Source: Chitinophagaceae bacterium (GTDB lineage Bacteria; Bacteroidota; Bacteroidia; Chitinophagales; Chitinophagaceae). From it: a stretch of 64,000 nucleotides of DNA. The stretch covers positions 1 to 64,000 of the forward strand of contig JAEUVO010000082.1 of NCBI GenBank assembly GCA_016786885.1, in the 5' to 3' direction. Of the stretch, positions 16,506 to 25,149 are shown in pieces. The translations under genes were made by a program, and so were the position numbers. Below the pieces are notes generated by a model, which was not told where the DNA came from, searched no databases, and saw only the letters and a list, made by a program, of their open reading frames with translations. Position 1 is the stretch's first letter. Each line of letters starts with the position of its first letter.

Positions 16506-19037
16506 TCATTGCCCCACCAGGAACACCGCATTACAAAACATCAGTTTACCATTTTCCCAAAACTGGCGGAACATCACATTATCAGTAATATAACTGATAC
16601 TGCCCCCGCCCATCTCATATACACCAAACAACAGACCGTCTTTCAATTTGGGTTGCAAGCCGGCTCCCACAAAGCCGGACACCTGGTTTTCCTTTTTGAT
16701 AACTCCCACATTCCATCCTCCCTCTTTAATGAACTCGTAAATAATATCATCCATTTTTAATGTATAATAAAAATCAGGATAGCCAAAAGCCAGCGGATGC
16801 GAGTTATCCATTTTCACTTTCCAGATAGAGCCCGGTGTATAACCAGATATAGCATCTCTCTCCCTGCGTTGATACTCCTTCAGTGCATCATAGCTTTCAG
16901 TTTTATCTTTATCTTTTTTATCTGCTTCTTCTGCTTTCTTTTGTTTAATTCCCAATTCTGCTTTTGCCAATTGTCCTACGGCGCTTTCCAGCGCCACCAC
17001 TTTTCCTCCTTTATTGATCCATGCTTTGAACATCTCCAGCTCATCTTTATTACTGAGGAAACGATAATTGCCATCCGGCATGATCAGTACATCAATATTA
17101 TTCCAGTCAGCCCTGCCTGCATCATTACTATTGATCAGTGTAACAGGATAATCCAGCTGATCATCGAAGAAATTCCATATCTCACCTGCTGCATTACTGC
17201 CAACACCTTCTCCAGTCAGCATTGCTACCCTTGGTGCCCTCATCGGATGTACCATATCACTGCCGAAGTCAAATCCTTTATCAACAAATCCGCTGCTTAC
17301 AGGGTATAATTGCACTCCGTCAGCATCGGCTGTTTCCCTAACGATCTTCCACAGGTTGTTTCCAAATTTCTGATTGGCAGTTCGCAACACGATGATGGCA
17401 CCCCTGTCAAATTTATTTCCATTTACTTCAAATGGCTGCTCTGCATAACGAAGCAGGATTCCTTTTTGCAGCAGGTGTCCAACCAGCTTTGCAGCTTTTA
17501 CGCCACTCCATGGGATCACATACCCGTAACTGGTTTCAGGATTAGCTGCTTTTGTTTTATTACTGTAAGCCCCTGCACCGGCCATTTTCTCTTTTGATGC
17601 ATATGCATTTAATCCATACGCATAAGGCAATGACCATGCAGTGATATCATAAGTAATGGAGTCTGATAATTTTGATTTGGGCTCAAACAATACTTTCACC
17701 ATAGCAGAGCGGGGCTGAACAGCAGATATTACAATGTCATTAGCACCGGCAGTGAAAGCTTCTTCCTTCCCGGTAAAATAATTCAATCCCTTTCCTGCTG
17801 CACCGCTGCCCGCAGTGTACTGTATGCCATTCTTGTCAAGCAGCTCAGTAAGTTTCTCTATTCGCTCCTGGTTTTTGGCATCATACTTCACCACATAGGT
17901 TTTATGCTCGCCGAAGCCTGTACTAACCGCATCATTAAAAAATTTACGGAATTCTTTCACCAGCTTTGCAGCATTCAGGGAAGATATTTCTACGGTACTT
18001 AACGAAGTGGTGAAATGATGTTGTGCCCTGTCCACCAGTGTTAAGGTGTCATCATCTTCATTGATTACGCCAAGACCTGCTCCTATTCCACCCTGCTCAT
18101 AGGTCATACCGATACTGCCATTATAAGTGGGATATGTATCCCCATAAGAAGGATAGAGTAAATCAAATCTTTCTTTGGTGAAATATAACCAGCCATTCTG
18201 GTCAAAGTATTTTGCATTGTTCTTTCCAATCGTAGTCTGGAATTCTCTTTGCCAGGGTGTGATCACTTCGTGTAATGGCTCAGCAGCAGGAGCAAAGTAA
18301 TAAGGCTCATTGATGCCCTGCTCATGATAATCCACATGCACATGGGGCATCCATTGATTGTACATTTTTATTCGTTGCTGGCTTTCTACCTGTGTTTGCC
18401 AGGCCCAGTCACGGTTCAGGTCAAAATTGTAATGATTGGTTCTTCCGCCGGGCCATGGTTCCCGGTGCTCCCTTGCTATCCGTTGGGGATTAAAATTTTT
18501 ACCCACGACAGAATTGAACCAATTTACATAGCGGTCTCTGCCATCGGGGTTCAGGCAGGGATCAATAATAACAACTGTATTCTTCAGCCATTCTTTTGTT
18601 CTGGCTACAGCCGGGTTCACCAGTTCATATACGGTAAGCATTGCTGCCTCAGAAGAAGATGTTTCATTGCCATGCACATTGTAACTTAACCATACGATCG
18701 CCGGTGCATTTTCTTCTATTGCTGCGGCACGGTCACGGGCCAGGTTAGCCAGCCGGATATTATTCATACGTACCTGCTCCAGGTTTGTGATATTATCCGC
18801 CGAAGAAACAAATGCCAGCAGCAAGGGCCTGCCTTCATTGGTTTCGCCATATTGCTGCAGTTTCATCATAGAAGGTGCATTGGCCGCCACATGATTGAAG
18901 TAGTTTACAATTTTATAATGCGGTGTATAGCGGGTGCCCACTTTATATCCCAGGAACTCTTCCGGAGATTTTAATTGCGCAGTACTTACAAGAACAAATA
19001 AAAGAGCTACAAATGATATGATACCTTTCCGGAGCAT
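16506..19037 (-). CDS. M14 family zinc carboxypeptidase-like metallopeptidase
   Basis: 843 aa. Start ATG 19037 gives signal peptide MLRKGIISFVALLFVLVSTA; a longer frame reaches 19067. The N-terminal about 370 residues are a peptidase M14 domain: YNVHGNETSSSEAA carries the His and Glu zinc ligands, DPCLNPDGRDRYVNWFN is a typical substrate-binding segment, HVHVDYHEQG supplies the later His, and YEQGG is the likely catalytic Glu region. The C-terminal half has a Rossmann-like segment (VAMLTGEGVGSNAAGEIWNF; IDVLIMPDGNYRFL). A secreted peptidase role is inferred; the true substrate is unknown. Divergent from ggt. Confidence 0.88.
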   Translation of the reverse strand: MLRKGIISFVALLFVLVSTAQLKSPEEFLGYKVGTRYTPHYKIVNYFNHVAANAPSMMKLQQYGETNEGRPLLLAFVSSADNITNLEQVRMNNIRLANLARDRAAAIEENAPAIVWLSYNVHGNETSSSEAAMLTVYELVNPAVARTKEWLKNTVVIIDPCLNPDGRDRYVNWFNSVVGKNFNPQRIAREHREPWPGGRTNHYNFDLNRDWAWQTQVESQQRIKMYNQWMPHVHVDYHEQGINEPYYFAPAAEPLHEVITPWQREFQTTIGKNNAKYFDQNGWLYFTKERFDLLYPSYGDTYPTYNGSIGMTYEQGGIGAGLGVINEDDDTLTLVDRAQHHFTTSLSTVEISSLNAAKLVKEFRKFFNDAVSTGFGEHKTYVVKYDAKNQERIEKLTELLDKNGIQYTAGSGAAGKGLNYFTGKEEAFTAGANDIVISAVQPRSAMVKVLFEPKSKLSDSITYDITAWSLPYAYGLNAYASKEKMAGAGAYSNKTKAANPETSYGYVIPWSGVKAAKLVGHLLQKGILLRYAEQPFEVNGNKFDRGAIIVLRTANQKFGNNLWKIVRETADADGVQLYPVSSGFVDKGFDFGSDMVHPMRAPRVAMLTGEGVGSNAAGEIWNFFDDQLDYPVTLINSNDAGRADWNNIDVLIMPDGNYRFLSNKDELEMFKAWINKGGKVVALESAVGQLAKAELGIKQKKAEEADKKDKDKTESYDALKEYQRRERDAISGYTPGSIWKVKMDNSHPLAFGYPDFYYTLKMDDIIYEFIKEGGWNVGVIKKENQVSGFVGAGLQPKLKDGLLFGVYEMGGGSISYITDNVMFRQFWENGKLMFCNAVFLVGQ

Positions 19038-19148
19038 ATTGATTTTTTTAATGCAGCAAGTTAGCAAAGGAAGCCTTAATTACCACAAATTTTGATTACC
19101 ATTAAGTGCACCGGTTTCTGTAGCTTTATTTTGTTTAAATCCCGCCAC

Positions 19149-20876
19149 ATGCAAAAAAAGTTTACTGCATTTTTATTCCTGCTGTTGCTCCTTGCTGCCT
19201 GCAAATCTTCACAGAAGAATACGTCCACTACACCGGTCATTAATGCCTATAATTATTCCGGTGTAAAAAAAGTTATCGCTGAGAACGGGGCAGTTGTGTC
19301 TGCCCACCCGCTGGCAAGCAAGGTGGGTGTTGAAATTTTGAAAATGGGTGGCAATGCGGTGGATGCAGCTATTGCTACACAACTTGCCCTTGCAGTGGTA
19401 TATCCCAATGCAGGCAATCTTGGTGGTGGTGGTTTTATGGTAGCGAGGTTAAGCAATGGGGAAACTGTGGCATTGGATTACCGGGAAATGGCGCCGGGCT
19501 CTGCACATCGTGATATGTATCTTGATGCAAATGGAAATGCGGATACCGATAAAAGTCAGCTCGGGCATTTATCATCCGGTGTACCGGGAACGGTAGCCGG
19601 GCTTTTTGCATCGCACAAGTATGCTAAACTGCCTTTTGAAAAATTGATACAGCCGGCTATTGAACTGGCCGAAAAAGGATTTGTCATCTCTGCATCAGAA
19701 GCAAGGGGTTTGAACAATATTAAAAATGACTTAGTAAAATACAATACTGTAAGACCGGTGTTTGTTAAAAATACTGCCTGGCAAAAAGGAGATACACTGG
19801 TACAAAAAGATCTGGCTGGTACTTTAAAAAGAATACAGCAATTTGGCGCTGCCGGTTTTTATGAAGGTGAAACTGCAAGGTTGATCACTGAAGAAATGAA
19901 AAGAGGCACAGGTATTATTAGCACAGAAGATCTGAAAAACTATAAAGCAAAATTCAGGACAGCACATTCATTTGATTATAAAGGCTACAAAATAGTAGGA
20001 ATGCCTATGCCGAGCAGCGGCGGATTGTTACTTCATCAAATGATGAAGATGATAGAAGACAAGAATATCAGTGCTATGGGTTTTCATTCACTGCAGGCGG
20101 TGCAACTGATGACGGAAGTGGAACGCAGGGCTTTTGCAGACAGGGCTGAATACATGGGTGATGCAGACTATTACAAAGTGCCGGTGAGTATGCTCACCAA
20201 CGAAGTGTACCTGCAGGAACGGATGAAAAGTTATGATCCGGCAAAAGCAACTCCCAGTACAATGATAAAGCCCGGTGGCCTGTTACAAACAGAAAGCGAA
20301 GAGACCACACACCTGAGTGTGATCGACAAAGAGGGAAATGCCGTTGCAGTAACCACTACTTTAAACAACTCATACGGCAGCAGAACGGTAGTAGGCGGTG
20401 CCGGTTTCTTTTTAAATGATGAGATGGATGATTTCAGTATCAAACCCGGCGTGCCGAATATGTATGGTGCTGTCGGCGGAGAAGCCAATGCAATCAAACC
20501 CGGAAAAAGAATGCTGAGTTCCATGACGCCGACCATTGTTTTAAAAGATAACAAACCTTATATCGTAGTAGGTACTCCCGGTGGTACAACTATTCCCACA
20601 CAGATCTTTCAGACATTGGTCAACATTATTGAGTTCAACATGAGTGCTGAAGATGCAGTTTATAAATCCAAGTTTCATCACCAGTGGTTGCCGGATGAGA
20701 TCATGACAGAAAAAGGGTTCCCGGCTGCTGTGAAAGAAGCTTTACAGAAAATGGGATATAGTTTCAGTAAAGAAAGAGGCGGTATCGGAAGAACGGAGAT
20801 CATTAAAGTGCTTAGCAATGGAAAATTTGAAGCCGTGGCTGATAACCGGGGTGATGATGCAGCGGAGGGATGGTGA
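19149..20876 (+). CDS. ggt: Gamma-glutamyltransferase (lipoprotein form)
   Basis: 575 aa; cleaves glutathione and other gamma-glutamyl compounds in the periplasm. ATG 19149 gives signal MQKKFTAFLFLLLLLAAC with a lipobox, so the enzyme is probably lipid-anchored. The large-subunit segments GGNAVDAAIATQLALAVVYP and NLGGGGFMVARL are typical. The small subunit begins at Thr386 of TTHLSV, the autoprocessing nucleophile in this family, followed by NSYGSRTVVGGAGFFLNDEM and PGKRMLSSMTPTIV. The in-frame ATG at 19092 would add residues before the signal and is less likely. Its stop lies inside a heptad-periodic repeat. Confidence 0.94.
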   Translation: MQKKFTAFLFLLLLLAACKSSQKNTSTTPVINAYNYSGVKKVIAENGAVVSAHPLASKVGVEILKMGGNAVDAAIATQLALAVVYPNAGNLGGGGFMVARLSNGETVALDYREMAPGSAHRDMYLDANGNADTDKSQLGHLSSGVPGTVAGLFASHKYAKLPFEKLIQPAIELAEKGFVISASEARGLNNIKNDLVKYNTVRPVFVKNTAWQKGDTLVQKDLAGTLKRIQQFGAAGFYEGETARLITEEMKRGTGIISTEDLKNYKAKFRTAHSFDYKGYKIVGMPMPSSGGLLLHQMMKMIEDKNISAMGFHSLQAVQLMTEVERRAFADRAEYMGDADYYKVPVSMLTNEVYLQERMKSYDPAKATPSTMIKPGGLLQTESEETTHLSVIDKEGNAVAVTTTLNNSYGSRTVVGGAGFFLNDEMDDFSIKPGVPNMYGAVGGEANAIKPGKRMLSSMTPTIVLKDNKPYIVVGTPGGTTIPTQIFQTLVNIIEFNMSAEDAVYKSKFHHQWLPDEIMTEKGFPAAVKEALQKMGYSFSKERGGIGRTEIIKVLSNGKFEAVADNRGDDAAEGW

Positions 20877-20943
20877 GTTTAATGTTTGTAGTTTGAGGTT
20901 TGTAGTTTGAGGTTTAAAGTTTAATGTTTGATGTTTGTGATTT
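20874..20943. repeat. Heptad-periodic degenerate tandem repeat (NNNGTTT)
   Basis: Ten consecutive 7-bp units starting with the stop codon of ggt: tgaGTTT, aatGTTT, gtaGTTT, gagGTTT, gtaGTTT, gagGTTT, aaaGTTT, aatGTTT, gatGTTT, gtgATTT. The period is exact while the first three bases vary. It lies between ggt and the DUF1572 gene. Confidence 0.85.
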
Positions 20944-20963
20944 TTTGTTCAATAAAATAAGTT

Positions 20964-21509
20964 ATGAGTACAGGAAAAGAATTTTTACAAACAGCTGTCC
21001 GTCGCCTGAAGTATTATAAAGATCTCGGCGATAAAACATTTGAGCAACTGAATGAATGGGATTTTCATTACCAGCCCAATGATGAGTCGAACAGTATTGC
21101 TGTCATCATTCAGCATATGGCGGGCAATATGCTCAGCCGCTGGACCAATTTCTTAACGGAGGATGGTGAAAAGGAATGGCGAAAACGGGATGAAGAATTT
21201 GAGATACATACTTACACCAAACAACAATTGCTGGAGCTTTGGGAAAAAGGCTGGACCTGTTTTTTTGATGCATTGGAATCATTAAAGAAGAAAGACCTGA
21301 AAAAAACAGTGCATATCCGTAAGGAACCATTAACAGTGATAGATGCCATCAACCGTCAGCTGGCGCATTATCCTTATCATGTAGGTCAGATCATTTTCCT
21401 GGCCAAGATCATTAAAAATAAAAGCTGGAAGAACCTGTCGATACCAAGAGGTGATTCACAGCAATACAATAACGCTGCTGATATAAAAGACCCGGCAAAG
21501 AAGTATTAA
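20964..21509 (+). CDS. DUF1572 family (DinB-like four-helix) protein
   Basis: 181 aa. The family signature is visible at the N-terminus (FLQTAVRRLKYYKDLGDKTF, EQLNEWDFHYQPNDESNSIA, VIIQHMAGNMLSRWTNFL) and C-terminus (INRQLAHYPYHVGQIIFLAK). Conserved His residues (in QHMAGN and in LAHYPYHVGQ) are placed as the metal ligands of DinB/YfiT-like proteins. Function is unknown; related folds serve as metal-dependent thiol S-transferases. Single gene, followed by a 310-bp gap of repeats. Confidence 0.85.
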   Translation: MSTGKEFLQTAVRRLKYYKDLGDKTFEQLNEWDFHYQPNDESNSIAVIIQHMAGNMLSRWTNFLTEDGEKEWRKRDEEFEIHTYTKQQLLELWEKGWTCFFDALESLKKKDLKKTVHIRKEPLTVIDAINRQLAHYPYHVGQIIFLAKIIKNKSWKNLSIPRGDSQQYNNAADIKDPAKKY

Positions 21510-21591
21510 GAATTTCCCGCTGATATGCGTTATCTGCAGGAAAGCCCGGCAATGTTTCAGTTTTGCAAAACGCTTCTTCGTTAAAACGAAC

Positions 21592-21655
21592 TGTCAGGTT
21601 GAGCCTGCCTGTCGAAACCGACTTCATGATCGCCTTCGACAAGCTCAGGCTGACA
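21592..21655. repeat. Imperfect palindromic intergenic repeat (TCAGGCTGAGC...TCGAAGG type)
   Basis: The left half starting TGTCAGGTTGAGCCTG (21592) and the right half ending GCTCAGGCTGACA (21655) are inverted copies with a few mismatches and a 4-nt insertion in the left arm; both contain the TCGAA core. Sequences of this type recur in many bacterial genomes as dispersed repeats (established, exact origin unclear). The 21510-21820 gap holds no ORF I would support; a second small hairpin TTCGTT-AA-AACGAA lies at 21577-21590. Confidence 0.75.
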
Positions 21656-21820
21656 AGACCTTTCAAAACTGAGGCTCTACCGAAAGCTCTTCTCACTTGC
21701 AATCCCCGGAATTAATGGCTATTTTAGCCGCACCTATCCAGCCCGCTGCCGTTGCGGACAGCGGTGAAATCCTTACCGAAAAGCTTATAACAAACTGATT
21801 TTGAAAAGTAAAATTCAAAA

Positions 21821-22492
21821 ATGAAACGTATTGTATCCGCCCTTACCCTTTTGTTGAGTTTAACTGCCACCAGCCAAAACCAGGTCGCCATTTTTGCCGG
21901 ACCACAGGCCAGTACGGCCAATTATTCTATTCTGAATCAAAAGCAGGAAACCAAGATGAAATACGGCTTTAACGCCGGTGTGGCTATGAAAGTTCCCTTT
22001 GATGGTTTTCTCAATTTTGCTCCTGCAGCTTTTTACAGCATGAAAGGATATGATGTTACCTACAACCTGTACAACTCATTGCCCGATATAAATGCCAAAG
22101 ACAACAGCACCCGTTTCCACACATTTGAACTGGCTGCCTTACTTCAGTTTGACCTGAGCCCTAAACCCAACCATGTTTTTATTAAGGCCGGCCCTTCATT
22201 GGATTTTATGATCTCGGCTACAGAAAAATTCAATCTTATCTCCGGCGGTACGGTAAGCCGCAAAATGAAATTTGGTCCCGGTGAATATGGCCGCTACTCT
22301 GCCAACCTGCTGGCACAGCTGGGTTATGAAACTGCAAGCGGCTTTCTCATCTTTGCCCAGTTTACCCATAGCCCTGCCAACCTGAGCAACCGTGATGGCG
22401 GCCCTTCTATCAAGCACAAAGTATTTGGACTTTCCATTGGCAAATACTTTAGCCGCAAGAAGATTGTGATTGACACGAGGAACAGGGAATAA
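21821..22492 (+). CDS. PorT-family outer-membrane beta-barrel protein
   Basis: 223 aa with signal peptide MKRIVSALTLLLSLTATSQ, then repeated amphipathic beta strands (QVAIFAGPQASTANYSI; YGFNAGVAMKVPFDGFLNFA; HTFELAALLQFDLSP; HVFIKAGPSLDFMIS; YSANLLAQLGYETASGFLIF) and a terminal strand KVFGLSIGKYF. This pattern matches the small outer-membrane barrels (OMP_b-brl_2 / PorT-like) frequent in Bacteroidota. It need not be PorT itself. It is the last lineage-typical gene before the cassette-like region. Confidence 0.82.
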   Translation: MKRIVSALTLLLSLTATSQNQVAIFAGPQASTANYSILNQKQETKMKYGFNAGVAMKVPFDGFLNFAPAAFYSMKGYDVTYNLYNSLPDINAKDNSTRFHTFELAALLQFDLSPKPNHVFIKAGPSLDFMISATEKFNLISGGTVSRKMKFGPGEYGRYSANLLAQLGYETASGFLIFAQFTHSPANLSNRDGGPSIKHKVFGLSIGKYFSRKKIVIDTRNRE

Positions 22493-22505
22493 TAAAAATT
22501 GTTTC

Positions 22506-22573
22506 TGGCATAAGTAACAACTGATAATCAATAGTAATTTATGCCAGCAGTAGCGTATATTTATGAGTTAGCA
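22506..22573. other. Possible attC-like site A (partial match)
   Basis: A perfect hairpin TGGCATAA (22506-22513) / TTATGCCA (22539-22546) is followed by GTTAGCA (22567-22573), whose flank GTTAGCAGTAAT is nearly the reverse complement of the ACTACTGCTAAC found at the left edge of site B. It occupies the position expected for the upstream boundary of the nuclease-like cassette. The arms do not pair as well as in sites B-D; it may simply be a terminator for the barrel gene. Confidence 0.35.
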
Positions 22574-22601
22574 GTAATGGCTCGTGAACCCCTTAACAAC
22601 T

Positions 22602-23099
22602 ATGACAAAACATGCTATTTCTGAATCCGAGGTTGTAATTGAGACAATATTTTGGCTAATTGAAAATAGTTGGACAATTGATGCTGTCTCATTTCCTCGA
22701 GGACAAGAAATGGATTCTACTGACCACCAGACTTACTTTAAACATAGGCTGGAAGAAATATCGTATTCACATATAGTAGACAAAATAACTTTCCTTTCAA
22801 ACGGGCCAGACATTTTAGCAAGTAAAGATGGAAAAAAATGGAAGATAGAATGCAAAGGCTATAGTGATTCAAAACCGCAAACACAGCGCAACAACTTTGA
22901 CAGGGCACTTGCAAGTTGTGTGACGTACTTTGACGACAAAGACAATTTAAAATTAGGTTTAGCTGTACCGGATTTTTACAAATCCGACATTAGAAAAAGA
23001 TTACCAGTCGCATTAAGAGAAGCTCTTAAGATGTCTATCTTTTTATTCAACTCAAAAAGCAATATTATAGAACATTATGAACCAGGTCATATCCTGTAA
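22602..23099 (+). CDS. PD-(D/E)XK nuclease-like hypothetical protein
   Basis: 165 aa from ATG 22602 (a GTG 18 bp upstream is in frame). The segment SNGPDILASKDGKKW, then KIECKGYSD carries Asp70, Glu83 and Lys85 in the D-x(n)-ExK spacing of PD-(D/E)XK nucleases, on predicted beta strands. The N-terminal part is helical (ISESEVVIETIFWLIENSW). No DNA-binding or methylase partner is nearby. The gene is AT-richer than its left neighbours and is bounded downstream by an attC-like repeat, as expected of cassette cargo. Nuclease function is inferred from the motif only. Confidence 0.65.
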   Translation: MTKHAISESEVVIETIFWLIENSWTIDAVSFPRGQEMDSTDHQTYFKHRLEEISYSHIVDKITFLSNGPDILASKDGKKWKIECKGYSDSKPQTQRNNFDRALASCVTYFDDKDNLKLGLAVPDFYKSDIRKRLPVALREALKMSIFLFNSKSNIIEHYEPGHIL

Positions 23100-23125
23100 C
23101 AGACTATGAAGTTGAATACCACTAC

Positions 23126-23322
23126 TGCTAACATTGGGTTTGGCGAAATGGCGGCTTCCGAACATATCCTGATCTGTAGTTCCCTGATCAGCTTCAGCCA
23201 GGTGCGACCACGTTACCAAACAGAAATATTCGTAAATTCAGCGTAAAACATACTAAGGAGCCAAGGTGCCGGGCAGACGGAATGCTAATACCGCCACTTC
23301 GCCAAGCCCTGCTCGTTGGGCG
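23126..23322. repeat. attC-like inverted repeat, site B
   Basis: TTTGGCGAAATGGCGG (23139-23154) pairs with CCGCCACTTCGCCAAG (23291-23306) at 14 of 16 positions plus one T-G wobble. Outside these arms lie the box GCTAAC (23127-23132) and GTTGGGC (23315-23321). The latter fits the integron R' consensus GTTRRRY exactly, and the outer flanks also align (C-AAC-n-GGG). The centre (about 135 bp) has ATCAGCTTCAG and CCGGGCAGACGG motifs shared with site C and, in part, site D. The element is longer than most attC sites. Confidence 0.6.
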
Positions 23323-23396
23323 TAATTTTAACAGACAGTCTATCACGACTGACACAGAAAGTGATAAACAATTTCAAGAAAGATAACTTTGACAGT

Positions 23397-24299
23397 ATGA
23401 AAAGACTATTTTTTATTACGACCATACTAACCACTCTTTTTGGAACAATCAATTCACAGGCACAGACTGTTCCTGATAGTACAAAGGCCGTTCAAAAAAA
23501 GTATCAGGCTAAGGCACCGCCGACACAACCATTTGGTAAGAAGGCTTTTGGTAAATCGAAAAAGACAACACTGCGTTGGTTAGGTATGGCAGGCTTTTTA
23601 ATCAATAGTCGTGGTACAACTTTTATGGTTGACCCATTACTTGAAGGCTTTGATATGCCACTTTTAATTGACTTCCCCATTTCAGCTAAGGACGTTCCAC
23701 ATTTAGACGCAGTTTTCGTAACACATGCCGACAATGACCATTTTAGTGTTCCGACAAATGTAGCAATGTCAAAAGTTACTGATGTTTACCACTCTACAGT
23801 TTATGTTGATTCACTAATGAAAAACTTAAGCCTCAAATCCGTTGGACACAATATTGGAGAATCATTCAAAGTGAAAAATATTTCAATAAAATTGACACCT
23901 GCTGACCATGCCTATCAAAATCATTATCCAGGTATGAGTAAACGATGGTTTAAAAATGAAGATGCTTGTGGCTTTTGGTTTGACACACCAGACGGCACTA
24001 TTTGGGCGACAGGAGATTCAAGGCTAATACCTGAACATCTTACAATGACAGCCCCAGATGCAATTCTATTTGACTTCTCTGACAGTGAGTGGCATTTCAC
24101 TTTTGCAGGAGCTGTGAAAATTGCTAATGCATATCCTAATGCACAACTACTACTTTGCCATTGGGGTTCGGTAGATTCGCCAGACTTTTCCCCATTTAAC
24201 GGAGACCCCAAAAAACTTTATGATGTAGTTGTTAATCCTGAACGAATCAAAGTTTTAGCACCCGGAGAGCCATTTGTTCTTAAACGATTTAAAAAATAG
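23397..24299 (+). CDS. Exported metallo-beta-lactamase fold hydrolase (UlaG-like)
   Basis: 300 aa. ATG 23397 gives signal peptide MKRLFFITTILTTLFGTINS; an upstream TTG reading would start inside attC-like site B. MBL-fold features are LRWLGMAGFLINSRGTTFMV, DAVFVTHADNDHFS, LTPADHAYQNHYPGM, WATGDSRLIPEH and AQLLLCHWGS. The metal motif reads H-A-D-N-D-H (110-115) instead of HxHxDH: the second His is Asp112. The overall layout resembles the UlaG/beta-lactamase_2 subgroup. The substrate is unknown. Its AT-rich composition and flanking repeats B and C mark it as cassette cargo. Confidence 0.8.
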   Translation: MKRLFFITTILTTLFGTINSQAQTVPDSTKAVQKKYQAKAPPTQPFGKKAFGKSKKTTLRWLGMAGFLINSRGTTFMVDPLLEGFDMPLLIDFPISAKDVPHLDAVFVTHADNDHFSVPTNVAMSKVTDVYHSTVYVDSLMKNLSLKSVGHNIGESFKVKNISIKLTPADHAYQNHYPGMSKRWFKNEDACGFWFDTPDGTIWATGDSRLIPEHLTMTAPDAILFDFSDSEWHFTFAGAVKIANAYPNAQLLLCHWGSVDSPDFSPFNGDPKKLYDVVVNPERIKVLAPGEPFVLKRFKK

Positions 24300-24330
24300 T
24301 CTATATAAATTTCTGACAACAAAAAAAACT

Positions 24331-24530
24331 ACGCCCAACAGGCGGTTTGGCAATATGGCGGGGCGACGAATATATGCTCAACTTTTTGTTCGCTAATCAG
24401 CTTCAGTTCCAGCCGACGAATAACGCCGGGCAACAGAACAAACAATGAACTTTTAGTTATAAATTTAGCAGCGGTTGCGGACTGACGATTTTCAAATACC
24501 GCCACATCGCCAATGCTTCAACGTTAGCGT
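24331..24530. repeat. attC-like inverted repeat, site C
   Basis: The outer box ACGCCCAAC (24331-24339) faces GTTAGCGT (24523-24530). Inner arms TTGGCAATATGGCGG (24347-24361) and CCGCCACATCGCCAA (24499-24513) pair at 13 of 15. GCCCAAC fits the integron R'' pattern RYYYAAC. The centre contains ATCAGCTTCAG (24396-24406) and GCCGGGCAACAG (24425-24436), matching the centre of site B. No ORF is supported within it. Confidence 0.6.
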
Positions 24531-24571
24531 CAAGCTTAGTTCGACCAGTTAATCGATTTGAACGGATAAAT

Positions 24572-25141
24572 ATGAAAGCTCTACTAATTTCACTAAACTT
24601 ATTCTTAGCGCTTGCTTGTGCTGGACAAGAACCTTTTGCATACTTTAAAGTAAACATTAGTTCATTTCAAGAAAAAGCAGAAAGAGTTCTTAATCAATAC
24701 CGGTTTAGCAGCATATTTTTTTTTGACAACGATATTTTCTATGACAAAAGAGATGACTCCAAAGAAGATTTCTTCATAAACAATAATGATTCTTTAAACC
24801 TTTATTTAAATATTCACCCATTTCCTTTAAGCGGAGACAGGGTGGCTACCATTGAAGCGGGTTCTGTATATGGCATAAGAATTACAAAAAAATCCAACAG
24901 CGAAGAGATGCGTATATTTTTTAGAGCCTGCAAACATATCCGGTTTGGTGAAGAAATTAGTATTGGTAACTTGAAATTTAGTAAGGGGATTTTCTTTTAT
25001 GACATGCTGGCCTCGGGTGAAAAATATAAAGTAGCTTGTGGCAATGAAATTAATTTAACAGACACAGCTAAGCATCGAATAAGATTCAAAAAATTAAGAT
25101 TCATTACATCTAAACTTAAAGAAGACTTAAACACAAAATAA
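24572..25141 (+). CDS. Exported protein of unknown function (cassette cargo)
   Basis: 189 aa with signal peptide MKALLISLNLFLALACAGQ; the Cys in ALAC could be a lipobox. The mature part is rich in Phe, Asn, Asp and Lys (RFSSIFFFDNDIFYDKRDDS) with predicted beta strands (ATIEAGSVYGIRITKK, EISIGNLKFSKGIFFYD). I do not recognise it. It lies between attC-like sites C and D on the plus strand and is AT-rich, like its array neighbours and unlike the flanking core genes. Confidence 0.6.
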   Translation: MKALLISLNLFLALACAGQEPFAYFKVNISSFQEKAERVLNQYRFSSIFFFDNDIFYDKRDDSKEDFFINNNDSLNLYLNIHPFPLSGDRVATIEAGSVYGIRITKKSNSEEMRIFFRACKHIRFGEEISIGNLKFSKGIFFYDMLASGEKYKVACGNEINLTDTAKHRIRFKKLRFITSKLKEDLNTK

Positions 25142-25149
25142 AGCCTGCT

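Noticed and set aside
20874..20943. Heptad repeat as a CRISPR array
   Set aside because: Units are 7 bp with no spacers; no cas genes occur in the window.
23316..23396. Upstream TTG start for the MBL-fold gene
   Set aside because: The codon lies inside the GTTGGGC box of site B and would hide the signal peptide; ATG 23397 is preferred.
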